Shown in pieces: positions 52,488-63,346 of a stretch of 64,000 nucleotides of DNA. Made by a program: the position numbers and the translations under genes. How positions within the stretch are numbered: position 1 is the first letter of the stretch; each line of letters opens with the position of its first letter. The notes under the pieces are model-generated. The model worked only from the letters and a program-made list of their open reading frames with translations, did no database searches and was not told the DNA's origin. The DNA is from Corydoras sp. C115 (lineage: Eukaryota > Chordata > Actinopteri > Siluriformes > Callichthyidae), in NCBI GenBank assembly GCA_019802505.1, contig JAFMOC010000007.1, positions 10,218,001 to 10,282,000 on the forward strand, given 5' to 3'.

Positions 52488-52700
52488 GGGGTGCGGTAGC
52501 TCAGTGGTCAGGGTGTTGGGCTATCAATCTGAAGGTTGGCGGTTCAAACCCCAGGTCCACTGAAGTTACCAGTGTGGGTCCTTGAGCGAGACCCTTAACC
52601 CTCATTGCTCCATGGATGTTGTGATGAACCCTGTGCTCACCTTGTAAGTCACTTTGGATAAAAGCGTCCAATAAATGACAAAAAAAAAAAAAAAAAAAAG
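52488..52700 (+). mobile_element. tRNA-derived SINE with L2-like tail and poly(A)
   Basis: The head has an A box (GTAGCTCAGTGG) and a B box (GGTTCAAACCC). The body has tccttgagcgagacccttaa. The 3' part (taagtcactttggataaaag) matches the L2 tails in this window, and a poly(A) run ends it. It sits in the piggyBac intron. Confidence 0.8.
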
Positions 52701-53099
52701 TAGTTTTTGTGTTTTGAAAAACTGCCAATAGGTAAAGATAGTTTTACATAAATTTATACCAAAAAAAAAAAAACACCTGCAGCTACTAGAAAAATACTTT
52801 TTTTTTTACTTAAACATTCATAAAAACTTAAGTAAAAACATTTTATCAAGACATTTTGTCTTGTTTGAAGTCAAAATTACTCAACTTAAAATAGAATAAT
52901 ATTCCTGGGCAATTTTAACTTATTAAGATGGAACTTTTTTCAGTATGTCTCTACCAAAAACAGTCATAACCGGCAAACAAAAATAGGAAATTTAGGGAAT
53001 CTTACCAGAAGAGATTTCAGAGTCACTACTCTGATCAAGAGTTATTTCTTCTCCATCAGAGTCACAGGGGTTGACATGGTTGAGGATCATGTCCAAAGC

Positions 53100-53160
53100 T
53101 CTCATTTGTAAGTCACTTTGGATAAAAGCGTCTGCTAAATGACTAAATGTAAATGTAAAG
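53100..53160 (+). mobile_element. L2 3' tail inserted in piggyBac exon 1
   Basis: The 60-nt tail (tttggataaaagcgtctgct, then (aaatgt)n) interrupts the transposase N-terminus. It is flanked by aaagct and aaagcc, a possible short target duplication. Confidence 0.65.
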
Positions 53161-53237
53161 CCTGCTGTACTGTAAACCTTTGCCATCTTTGATTAGTCAA
53201 CAGAGTAAGTGAAATATGTGAAATATTATCCACATGG

Positions 53238-53609
53238 GGGCAGCACTGTGGTTTAGTAGTTAGCACGTTCGCCTCTCAGCACTAGGGATTCCAGGTTCGA
53301 ATCCCCATCTGGGTGGAGTTTCCATGTTCTCCCCGTGTCCGCGTGGGTTTCCTCCGGGTTCTCCGGTTTCCTCCCACAGTCCAAAACTCATGGATCAAGT
53401 CAATTGAATTCTCCAAATTGCCCCATATAGAGTGTGTCTGTGTGAGTGAGTGTGTGCCCAGCGATGGATTGGCGCCCTGTCCTGGGTGTATCTGCCCAGC
53501 GCCCGAAACGTTCTCCCCTGGATGGGCATGGGGAACCCCACCGCGACCCTAATAGAGGATAAAGCGGAAGATAATGAATGAATGAATGAATGAATGAATG
53601 AATGAATGA
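53238..53609 (+). mobile_element. SINE family A copy with (GAAT)n tail
   Basis: Ends in about ten GAAT units. Flanking repeats attatccacatgg are at 53225-53237 and 53610-53622. Confidence 0.88.
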
Positions 53610-54125
53610 ATTATCCACATGGAGGTGGATGCACACATAACCGTTATACAAGCTCTCACAGCAAGCAAGCTCGCCTCTGAACCAGCAAGTCCGAGCCTTT
53701 TCAAAATAAAGGTCTGTAGGCGTCATTCGTAGTAAGAAAACTTAACGATAATAACACTTCACGTTAATGATTTACTGACTAAAAATAAAATAACAATTCT
53801 TTGCTATGAAATTCTAAAAAGGTCATGTCATTATTTTTACTAGAGCGTAAAGTAATAAACGATGTTTCGTTATCGTTTAAAGTATTGCTTATGTATTTAC
53901 AATTTTTGTTGCATTTGGATTTATTTTTCTCATGATTATAAAATTAAATATAATATAATATATATAAAACCCTAGAAACAATTGTATGCAAACATCAGCT
54001 CCCTTCATTTTCCATATACAAAGAGACATAATCCACTGTCTGCGCCACAATTCTTATGTTCGTGTAGGAGGATTTACCAAAAAATCCAAATCCTTTTGGT
54101 AATACAAAAGATATACCAAATATGT

Positions 54126-54212
54126 ACATTTACATTTAGTCATTTAGCAGACGCTTTTATCCAAAGCGACTTACAAATGAGAACACCACAAGTCAGAAGC
54201 CATGGAGAATTA
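54126..54212 (-). mobile_element. L2-type LINE 3' tail
   Basis: Short copy reading catttacatttagtcattt then agcgacttacaaatgagaac, ending near ccatggaga. Confidence 0.7.
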
Positions 54213-55002
54213 TTGTTCTATTATTACCAACTATAATACATGTCTAATTTCAAATCCACTATCCAGCTGACATATTTATACAGTGTACGTTACATAAATG
54301 TAATATGACAAAATCTAAAGAAAGGAGGCATAAGGGCATTTTTCCACAGGCCAGCTGAGGGTGCAATGTCTCAGTTTGCTTTACCACCATCTGCTCAATA
54401 ATTGAATTAATAATATGCCTTATAAATATTAAGGCTTCAAAGTATTAATTAATGCTCTTCTAATCCACCTATCATAATTAGGGTATCAGGACCTTTATAT
54501 AAAATATATCTAGAATATATTTTCCATCAATCATAAACCTTACAGTTGTGATGCAGCAGTGCTACACACTGCTTTACTTTGCCACTCACATACATTATTT
54601 ATAAACAGAAAAAGCATTAATTAATGGACATTAATTTACCATGAGTTTAATAATATTCCTTCATTTTTGGAGTTTTTTAGACAGTATCTAATTTTTAGAC
54701 AGTATCTCCGATTGTTAAGAATGCAGTAAGAAAAACAACATCTTCATATTAAAATCATTAGCAATGTCCATGATGATATCCATGACAATGATAGTGGACA
54801 CGCTTATGATGAAGGACACGCCGAAGATATCACTCTGCAAACATAATCAGTTAGCAGTTAATTACAAAACATTAATTCAGCAGTTGTGATATCTGCGTGA
54901 AAAAGATAATACTACATAATTGCTTTAGATATAAAATGATGTAAGGTTATAAATTCACCATTCAATATACCAACCTTATAATTTTTATTTAAATAATATA
55001 TG

Positions 55003-55356
55003 TGGTTTAGTGGTTAGCACTTCGCCTCTCAGCATTAGGGATTCCTGGTTTGAATCCCCAATCTGGGTGGAGTTTCCATGTTCTCCCCGTGTCTGCGTGG
55101 GTTTCCTCCGGGTTCTCCTCCCACAGTCCAAAAACATGGATCAAGGTCAATTGAGTTCTCCAAATTGCCCCATATAGAGTGTGTCTGTGTGTGTGTGAGT
55201 GAGTGTGTGTGTGCCCAGCGATAAATTGGCACCCTGCCCTGGGTGTATCTGCCCAGCGCCCAAAACGTTCTCCCCTGGATGGGCATGGGGAACCCCCCCC
55301 CCCCCCGCGACCCCAATATAGGATAAAGCGGAAGATAATGAATGAATGAATGAATG
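55003..55356 (+). mobile_element. SINE family A copy upstream of rpia
   Basis: Head slightly truncated. A poly(C) run of 13 is near 55293, and the tail is (GAAT)n. Flanks share aataatatgtg-like repeats. Confidence 0.85.
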
Positions 55357-55567
55357 AATAATATGTGTTAGGAAAGCTCTTGTAGCATTTGTGGTTTTAT
55401 ACATTTTATATTTTATACATATTAAACTTATTGCCATCCACTCCTCCACAATGCTACATGCATACATGAATAATATGTATGTTAATATATATTAATAATC
55501 ACTGAAGTTACTGATTAACAGACATTTATGGGTAAGACCCATAAGGTGAATTCTTTTGAAGTGTAAA

Positions 55568-55601
55568 CAGCACCTTTTGTTGTTCTTAACAAAAGGTGCT
55601 G
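55568..55601. repeat. Perfect 14-bp hairpin upstream of rpia
   Basis: CAGCACCTTTTGTT and AACAAAAGGTGCTG are separated by GTTCTT. Confidence 0.95.
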
Positions 55602-55839
55602 AGTAATTGTTGATCATGTCAGTGTTGATGCAAGAAAAGACACACTTATATATGTGTGGGTATAGTTCTCAATTTCAGTTTAATAGAAAAAATAATCATA
55701 TGGTAAATTATTCATATGGTTTGACATATTCATGGACACATATTCATGCCACTCATATTTCTTGTGGTCCCAGAATGCCCTTCCTGTTATTTAAGCGACC
55801 TCGCATTTTATTAGACTTTGAGACTGGTTACAGCAGAGT

Positions 55840-56150
55840 TGTTAACTGGAACGCCCGTAATCCACAGAGTGACCCACTGTGTGGTTGAGGCAGTGTTTGT
55901 GACCTTCGTTAGGGATATGAAGTGGCGGAGGTGGGTTCGATTCAGCGTGAAAACGACACTCCTCTTTGCCGTCTGCACCGTTCGCCGTGCCTCCTCCTCC
56001 ATCTCTTCCTCCTCTGTGGACTGCTGGAGTTTGCAGCACGTGTTGAATCGTGGTACTAGCAGCTACAGCAGGCTGATGGCTGAAGAGGCGAAAAAGCTGG
56101 CCGCCTATGCTGCTGTAGACAACCACATCCAGGTAACTAGTACTGCTCTG
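55840..56150 (+). promoter_or_regulatory. CpG-rich rpia promoter and first-exon zone
   Basis: CG dinucleotides are frequent here and scarce in the surrounding AT-rich DNA. The patch overlaps rpia exon 1, as vertebrate CpG-island promoters do. The transcription start cannot be placed from sequence alone. Confidence 0.45.
55917..56132 (+). CDS. rpia: rpia coding exon 1
   Basis: Residues 1-72. The leader MKWRRWVRFSVKTTLLFAVC is basic and poor in acid, followed by a Ser run. The conserved core begins at MAEEAKKLAAYAAVDNHIQ. The ATG context has G at -3. The frame is open upstream of this ATG to about 55818, so an earlier non-ATG start is not excluded. Confidence 0.85.
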
Positions 56151-59100
56151 CTTGGAGCGTTATGGTTCTACCGATTTCATTTAGCACGTCGTGGTGGTAC
56201 AGGCGACAAGGTACTGGTGCACTTGATGCATGTTTCGGATTAGGTTTTCGACATGTAAACATGTCGTAGGAACCCGATAATCAGTCTCCAAATTCAATAG
56301 CAATTGTTCTATCTGACAAGCGAAAGCGACAGAGACCATTTGGTTGTATTCTCTGTGGATGGCCTTTTACTAAATATAAAATAATATACAAATGCTAGAG
56401 TCGATTTCGAATGCAAGCGTTATTGGGAATGTACGAATTAAGATTCGATTCGATGTAATTGACGGTATTTGGATAAATGAAGAGACTTTAAAGTCTGAAT
56501 GCACAGAAACCGTATAACACTGGATTGATGGCTTATATGTCGAAGTCATAACATTAAGATTTATACAAATATTTCGCAGTTCATGTGTACTGTGTGCTTC
56601 ACGAGTTATTGCATTCTAAATCCCGCCTTCTACGGTCGGATTGGCTAATTTGACATTACGCCAGCCAATTGCGCCAGGGATTCTGTGATGGACAGCCGGC
56701 GCTCTCGCGCTGACGATGGAGGCAGGTCTGCCAGAACGCGGATGAGGAAAATATCCGGTTACTGTCCAGCTTGTAAATGCTAATATTAAAGAAATGTTCT
56801 GTAGCTTAGTGGTTAGCACGTTCGCCTCTCAGCGCTAGGGATTCCCGGTTCGAATCCCCATCTGGGTGGAGTTTCCATGTTCTCCCCGTGTCTGCGTGGG
56901 TTTCCTCCGGGTTCTCCGGTTTCCTCCCACAGTCCAAAAACATGAATCAAGTCAATTGAATTCTCCAAATTGCCCCATATAGATTGTGTCTGTGTGAGTG
57001 AGTGAGTGTGTGCCCAGCGATGGATTGGCGCCCTGTCCTGGGTCTATCCGCCCAGCGCCCGAGACGTTCTCCCCTGGATGGGCATGGGGAACCCCACCGC
57101 GACCCTAATAGAGGATGAAGCGGGAGATAATGAATGAATGAATGAATGTTCTGTATTTAATTAATCTAAAATGTATTTACATAATAACAACATTTTTCTA
57201 TTTAATCCTTAAATTATTGTCTAAACAATGAATTAAGATTGTTTTCGGCCAAAGTAGTATGCAACACAATGTCTTTTATTTTCAATGGCATTAAGCTTCA
57301 AACTTATCATTAACAAATGTCATATAAATAACTTATTGAATTTGATTGATGGTAATGTTTTAATGAACATTAGTTCACGAACTTTATCTGTTAACAGTAA
57401 TGAGTAATGTGAGTTCATCCCTGTAAAGAAAGATCTCTCTATGTATTTGTTGTCTAAGGAAAGCATGATGGTATTCCAGTGATCGGGGTCATGTGTGCTC
57501 ATGGCTCAATGATGCATGTAGAAAGTGAAGGCAAACCTGTATGGTCTGATCCAATAGATGTGCTACTGTAGTTCTGTAATTGCTGCAGATGTTAATGCTC
57601 GTTCTGTCAGAATACACAGTGAATGACAGCCACAGACCAGTTCGGGTGCCAATGTTGACCCCTGTTTACCAACAAAAGCACCATCAACGAGCACGTTTTG
57701 TTATCTGTGGCCTTTTGCAGCAATACAATGGGCCCTGCCACAGAGCAAAAATAGTTTAGGAATGTTTTGAGGAGCACAAAAACTAATTTCAATCCAGCAA
57801 CCCTGGTTTATACATTTGCAGATAAACAAAGTTTTCTGTTTACTCATCTCTGGTTAGTTTATAGTTTTTTGGAAATTACTCAGAAAATTTTCATGAGAAA
57901 ATATGGAGAGACATAACTTGTTTTTTTGTTTTTTTTTCTAGAACAATCAGGTGGTAGGAGTGGGGAGTGGTTCCACTATAGTCTACGCAGTGGACAGACT
58001 AGGTATGATTTTGACAATGTGAATAATATCATCTTTAGTCACAAATAAGGTATCTAACATTTTATTCCTTTTTTAAAATGTATTTATTTATTTTTTTAAG
58101 CCGAGCGAGTTCGACAGGAGAAGCTAAACATTGTGTGTGTCCCCACATCATTCCAGGTTAGTATATGAAGATGGTGTTTGGAAGAATGTTAATTTTGAGC
58201 TAATACCTTGTAGTTGTTATGTGATAATTGTTGTTGCCTTCTATCTGCATCAGGCTCGTCAGCTGATTCTGCAGCATGGACTTTCCTTGTCAGATTTAGA
58301 CAGACACCCAGAGGTAAGTCTGTTACAGAGCTGGGTTTTATTGTTCTGTGACATGCAAAATACAAACTAAAATATTTATTTTTTGTAAGCTTGACGTTGC
58401 TATTGATGGAGCTGACGAAGTGGATGCATCTCTTACACTTATTAAAGGAGGAGGGTATGAAAGCTGAAAAAATGTGAAAAACAGCATTATCTTGAATTTT
58501 TGATGAGCCTTTTTATGTTTTACGCACATGTTTTAAACATATTATACAGTGTATGCATTCACCTCTAAGCTTTTTATTATTTTTATCTTGCTTTACGTTT
58601 CAAACCACAGAGGATGTTTGACTCAGGAGAAGATAGTTGCAGGGTGTGCCAAACACTTTATTGTCATTGCTGACTACAGGTTTGTATGTGTGCATGTGAG
58701 TCATTTCTGATTGGTCTGATTTGTTTATTTCTAATTTTTCAATCATTGTTTCCTGGGTTGAGATTGTTGTAGCATCCTTTTAGACAATATGAACATGGCT
58801 CAATACAATATGAGTGATCTGTGATTTTTCTTTTTGTATAATAGGAAAGACTCAAAGGCTTTGGGGCAACAGTGGAATAAGGGTGTTCCAGTGGAAGTGA
58901 TTCCTATGGCCTATGTACCTGTTTCCAGAGTTCTTACTCAGCGCTTCGGTGGAGAAGTGGTACTGAGGATGGCTGTTAGTAAAGCAGTAAGAATGCATTA
59001 TCAGTCTTTGCAGCTCAACTGTTGTAGGTTTATGTATAGTTCCTTTGCTACAAAATAAGTCCTTTGCAGTATATTTGCAGTATCTGATTTCTGCAATAAC

Positions 59101-60236
59101 TGTGATTCTCATTATATTAGGAATAAAAAAATAGCTGGTTTAGGACAATATGCCCTCAATGTTTTAAGCAACTCTCAGAGACTCAACATTTGACTTTAGT
59201 TTTAAACTGTGCACATTATATTAATATATTTTTTGTTAATAAGCATGCGGCCTGTCTTGCACTTTGCCATTATGCCACCTTGATACTAGTGATAGTCTAA
59301 ATACCCCAAAATAGGAATAATTAAATAATATGTTGGTCATGATTAAGATTGATGGTGCCTCTTAAGTTTAATATTTTGACTGGTGTGTTATAGATAAAAT
59401 CCAAGCTTGCTTATTGAAGCAATCTTGGATTTTATCTATAACATTGTATTTAGTTTGGTACAGACCCAAAAAGCAATGACTGAATTTTTGACAATTCTTG
59501 TGTACTTGATTGATCTTCGTTGGTAAAGCAATTAGACTTGTATCACTTTAGCCATTAGTAGGAAACCAGACCTAGAAGTGGAAACCCACATACAGAGACA
59601 ACCAGAGAAAATAATCGAAACCCACCCACCTGGAATCAAATCCAGTACTTTCTTATTTTGAGTCGACAGTGCTATCAAATATGCTGTCCAAATCTAGACA
59701 GTCTATATGGAGTCTATTTAACAGCTCAATCTGATTAAACTGACCAAATATTAAATTAGTTTCAGGATGATTTAAAAAAAATGTAATTACTTTATCTAAG
59801 TCAGTTAATGTTTTTAATGAAATGAAATGGATAAGAAAAGTTCAATAAAAGACCGTACATTAGCTGAGTTCACAGTTTGCTTGCACTTTTTGATGGACAT
59901 TGCCTTCAGTAAGTGGCAGCATTCAGTGTTAGATTAGACGCAATACAGCTTTGTATCATAAAATTCTCCTAGTTTAAATGCTTATAGTAGACATCAGTAA
60001 CTGACAGAATTGTGGCTTGTGAGTTGATCAGTCTGTTTATTGGGTCGTCGTGGGCTCTCTAGCAGACAGTGGGGACTGCTGAATAAAAAAAAAAAAAACA
60101 TACGTTTTCTATTAGGTTGTAAACCTTTCCGTAATAAACAAACAGCAAATAAAATATAAGGAATGGAAATATAAGGACAACAAGGTACTCCCATTCACTG
60201 CTGTTACACTGGTTCAGACTGTATGTACATAATGGT

Positions 60237-60303
<67 letters not shown>

Positions 60304-63300
60304 CAAGTTAAATGCACCACTTTGTGATGTAGGACACTGAAAATCTGAACAAGACTAATGCATTTTGGAAACCAGTTTAGTGCACTGATGGAGTGAAATC
60401 CATTACTTTATAATCCGCATTGAAATGCATCATGAGGTACAAGCCAATTATTTTGCCATAGCTCTAATTAAACTCATTGATTAATTAAAACAACAAATAC
60501 AGAATTCAGGTCTATATGTAGATATAAGCAAAACCTGACAAGCTACATAAATTGTCAGGTTCTGTTAATCACATGCCCTTGATTTATTGAAATGTGACCA
60601 CCTTTATAAAAACAGTTTGTCTTCTGTGTTCGCTGCTTTGGTGCATTCAGGTGCACATTGACATCATGTCAAGGAGAAAAGCCTTTAGGAATGATCATAG
60701 AGAAGTCATTATTGCTGTTTATTGGTTTGGGAAAGGTTATAAGTCACAGTATAAATTCTGTTTGTATTAAGCTTGTGAAAAAAAAAGTGAAAAACATATG
60801 ACCGTTGACTAACTTCTCAAAGTAAACATTCGTGCCAAAAAGTCAGACCAATCAATGCTTAGAGAATTTGACCTGAAAAGTCACGTAATAGACACCAAAG
60901 GCCTTAGTTAGCATGTTAAATATTACATGCTATAGTTTGTTTGCTTTGTGGTCACGGGTCAACCCATAAACCATAATGTATTCTAAGTTTAAGTAATGAA
61001 GCTGTCTAGCTTAGTGGAACATGGGTCATGGACTATGAGCCCAAGCACAATATCAAACCTAATCAATTCAACAAAACCTAATCAAAACAAAACTGAAGAT
61101 TAAAAACGAAATCAATGATTTGCAATGGTCTATTCAAAGTCCAGACCTCGACCCAAATGAAATGCTGTGCTGGATTTATTGTCCAGAAATCTCAATGAAC
61201 TAAAATACTGTACGTAAGACTGGGTCAGTATTTCTCTAGAACAATATGTGAGAATGATAATCATTAAAAATGAAAATAATATTTCTGCTAAAGTTACAAG
61301 CTTTAATTTATAAGTAATATAATTAATTATAAATTAATATAATTAATTTATAGGTTGTACTAGTATTTCACACAAGACTTTTCCATTCTGGCTTTATTTT
61401 CAATTATTAAATATTGAAGCTGTAATTTGACATGCACCATTCCTCTAAGGTTAATTAATTCTTAGGACCATGTGTTGTTTTTTTGTCCACTTATTTTCAC
61501 ATTTGTATTTTTCTTTAAATATGCATTTTCCCAAATGTGAAACCATTAGGTCCTTTTTGCTAATTCTGTACCAGGACAGCTTGCAATCATTAATGAAACA
61601 ATGGCACTTGATATCCAATAGTAAATTATGTCAGGACATTGTGTTCAACTGTACACATTTTCTTTGACTGGCTTGATGGAGTCTCTTTTAACTCTTTTCG
61701 TTTGTAAGCTTTTCCAGCTTGGAAAATTGTAAAATTAAAAGTAAAATAAAATAACCTGAATGTAATTATTATATAATTGTTGTTGGTAGTTTATGTTAAA
61801 TTATGTTTAATATGACTATTATATGAAGATGTCTCGCACTCTTCAATTTTAAAAAGTGTTTTGTTGTGTTTGCAAAACAGCCCAGAATATCTAAATATTT
61901 TTTCAAGTCTGAAGTCTGGGAGCCATCTGTATTGACACATACTTATCACAACAGGCTTGGAAGTCTGTGCAGCAGTATGTGAAATATGTACATGGGTCCA
62001 TCTGTGTTGGTTTTTTAAAGCCTTTTTTTCCTTACAGCAAATGGCAATGTAAACATTTCAAAATGTTTTCCAATTTTAATAACATCCTTTATACTGTTTA
62101 AATTTCTGAGATGCATTATATGATAATGTACCTTGTAGACTTGTATTATAAATGGCTTCATCAGACACCAGCAGGCACATTCCCAGCCCACAATATTTTG
62201 CATGAATTACTACAAATAAAACAAGTTTTAATATGACCGGCAGACAGGAATTATGCTATATTACAAAGCAGTTAATATTATTTTGCTAGCAGTTGTGTTA
62301 TACAGCACGTTTAAACCATTTGTAATTTAAACTTTAAGACCCTCCCCCCATTTGTTAACAGCTACAAAACCAGCAAAGACTGCATTAGAAGAACAATGCT
62401 GATTCAGAGTAGAGTAATATTACATTATTATACACCTAGCTATGTGTTAATCAGGCCTGATTTAAATAGAATGCTAAAACAGGTGCGCTGGGTGCGAGTA
62501 GCATTAACTGCACACTGCTGTCTGAAAGTGCCCGACATGCCATCTCTGTTCTTATTCATCTCAATGTTGTTTAATGGGGTTCAGATCATGGCTCTGTCTG
62601 AACAGTCAAGTTTTTTCATACCAGACTTACCTAACCACGCCTTTCACTAGACCAATTTCTTGAGCATAATCATGCTGAAACAGTGAAGCACCTTTCCTGA
62701 ACTGCTCCCACAAACAAGAGAGTTGTCCAAAATGCATAAGTAGGTGCATGATTTTATTTGTGAAGTATTTATCCATCCATCCATTATCTTCCGCTTTATC
62801 CTCTATTAGGGTCGCGGTGGGGTTCCCCATGCCCATCCAAGGGAGAACGTCTCGGGCGCTGGGCAGATACACTCATGACAGGGCGCCAATCCATCGCTGG
62901 GCACACACTCACTCACACAAACACACTCTATATGGGGCAATTTGGAGAACTCAATTGACTTGATCCATGTTTTTGGACTGTGGGAGGAAACCGGAGAACC
63001 CGGAGGAAACCCACGCGGACACGGGGAGAACATGGAAACTCCACCCAGATGGGGATTCGAACCTGGAATCCCTAGCGCTGATAGACAGACGTATTAGCCA
63101 CTAAGCCACCGTGGCGCCTGAAGTATTTATAGTATGGTAAATTGTGTATCATATAAAATAACACCATTTATCTGACTTAACACAGATAGGGTATTGCAGT
63201 CTTTGTTGTTACAGGTATGATAATGGTTGTTTTTCTGTGTTCTTAGGGCCCTGTAGTAACTGATAACAGCAACTTCATACTGGACTGGAAGTTTGAACAG

Positions 63301-63346
63301 GCACAGAACTGGAAAGAAGTCAACACTGTGATCAAAATGATCCCAG
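55917..63346 (+). CDS. rpia: rpia, ribose-5-phosphate isomerase A (partial; last exon beyond the window)
   Basis: Joined exons: 55917-56132, 57942-58002, 58101-58156, 58254-58313, 58390-58454, 58611-58679, 58845-58986, 63247-63346. This gives 256 codons plus one base. Phases match and introns are GT-AG. The enzyme interconverts ribose-5-phosphate and ribulose-5-phosphate in the non-oxidative pentose phosphate pathway. The GSGST loop (residues 80-84) and DGADEVD (137-143) are present. D137, D140, K150 and E159 keep the spacing of the E. coli RpiA catalytic set D81, D84, K94 and E103. Later blocks AYVPVSR, RFGGEVVLRMAVSKAGPVVTD and NFILDWKF follow human RPIA. About 30 C-terminal residues (human GVVDTGLF... 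block) are missing and should lie to the right of 64000. The first ATG adds an Arg/Ser-rich leader; the later in-frame ATG (residue 58, MAEEAKKLA) is another possible start. Confidence 0.95.
56600..56790 (+). promoter_or_regulatory. CpG-rich block with two CCAAT boxes in rpia intron 1
   Basis: An inverted CCAAT (ATTGG, 56640-56644) and a direct CCAAT (56665-56669) precede a dense CG stretch (gccggcgctctcgcgctgac). An in-frame 31-codon ORF runs from ATG 56688 to TAA 56783. It could be an extension of the rpia island or a second promoter. No known protein was recognised. Confidence 0.35.
56804..57144 (+). mobile_element. SINE family A copy in rpia intron 1
   Basis: Begins at the A box. aatgttctgta repeats stand at 56793-56803 and 57145-57155. 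Confidence 0.88.
57942..58002 (+). CDS. rpia: rpia coding exon 2 (GSGST loop)
   Basis: Encodes NNQVVGVGSGSTIVYAVDRL after the acceptor ttttctag. GSGST is the phosphate-binding loop of the RpiA family. Confidence 0.95.
58101..58156 (+). CDS. rpia: rpia coding exon 3
   Basis: Encodes AERVRQEKLNIVCVPTSFQ, matching human AERVKQENLNLVCIPTSFQ. Acceptor ttttttaag, donor gttagt. Confidence 0.95.
58254..58313 (+). CDS. rpia: rpia coding exon 4
   Basis: Encodes ARQLILQHGLSLSDLDRHPE, close to human. Phase 0 at both ends. Confidence 0.95.
58390..58454 (+). CDS. rpia: rpia coding exon 5 (catalytic)
   Basis: Encodes LDVAIDGADEVDASLTLIKG then GG. It holds D137, D140 and K150, the expected active-site residues. 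Confidence 0.95.
58611..58679 (+). CDS. rpia: rpia coding exon 6
   Basis: Encodes GCLTQEKIVAGCAKHFIVIA then DYR. E159 in TQEK is the expected catalytic glutamate. Confidence 0.95.
58845..58986 (+). CDS. rpia: rpia coding exon 7
   Basis: Encodes KDSKALGQQWNKGVPVEVIP, MAYVPVSRVLTQRFGGEVVL and RMAVSKA. Acceptor tataatag, donor gtaaga. Confidence 0.95.
59387..59442. repeat. Near-perfect 56-nt hairpin in rpia intron 7
   Basis: GTTATAGATAAAATCCAAG pairs with CTTGGATTTTATCTATAAC. After one C/T mismatch, TTGCTT pairs with AAGCAA around an ATTG loop. T-A and G-T pairs extend it outward. Confidence 0.95.
60238..60301. repeat. (TA)n microsatellite
   Basis: About 32 TA units in rpia intron 7. Confidence 0.95.
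60598..61300 (+). mobile_element. Tc1-like remnant in rpia intron 7
   Basis: Fragments resembling a fish Tc1-like transposase gene (gatcatagagaagtcattat; caaagtccagacctcgaccc, read as SPDLDPNEM) appear in order with many stops. Ends are approximate. Confidence 0.5.
62773..63118 (-). mobile_element. SINE family A copy in rpia intron 7
   Basis: Near full length. tgaagtatttat repeats are at 62761-62772 and 63119-63130, about 130 nt before rpia exon 8. Confidence 0.9.
63247..63346 (+). CDS. rpia: rpia coding exon 8
   Basis: Encodes GPVVTDNSNFILDWKFEQAQ then NWKEVNTVIKMIP. It follows a 4.26-kb intron and leaves phase 1 at donor gtcaga. No following exon was found before 64000. Confidence 0.95.

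Larger units (their letters stand above)
50700..53186 (-). pseudogene. piggyBac-type transposase, intron-containing, decayed
   Basis: On the minus strand, exon 1 (53186 to 53006) encodes an acidic N-terminus (SDGEEITLDQSSDSEISS). It splices at GTAAG to an acceptor near 52284. Exon 2 continues DEETSPPPEKRGR and then the DDE_Tnp_1_7 domain of the PGBD family. The three family aspartates are visible in TIDEQL, TVTTDNFF and GVDVIDQM. A Cys-rich tail follows (CKVKCCCKNNHATKRCVFC). The frame shifts between about 52140 and 52090, near 51930 and near 51240, and an in-frame TAG sits near 50949. It is therefore inactive. The intron carries a tRNA-headed SINE, and exon 1 is split by a 60-nt L2 tail. Terminal repeats were not securely found. 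Confidence 0.85.
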
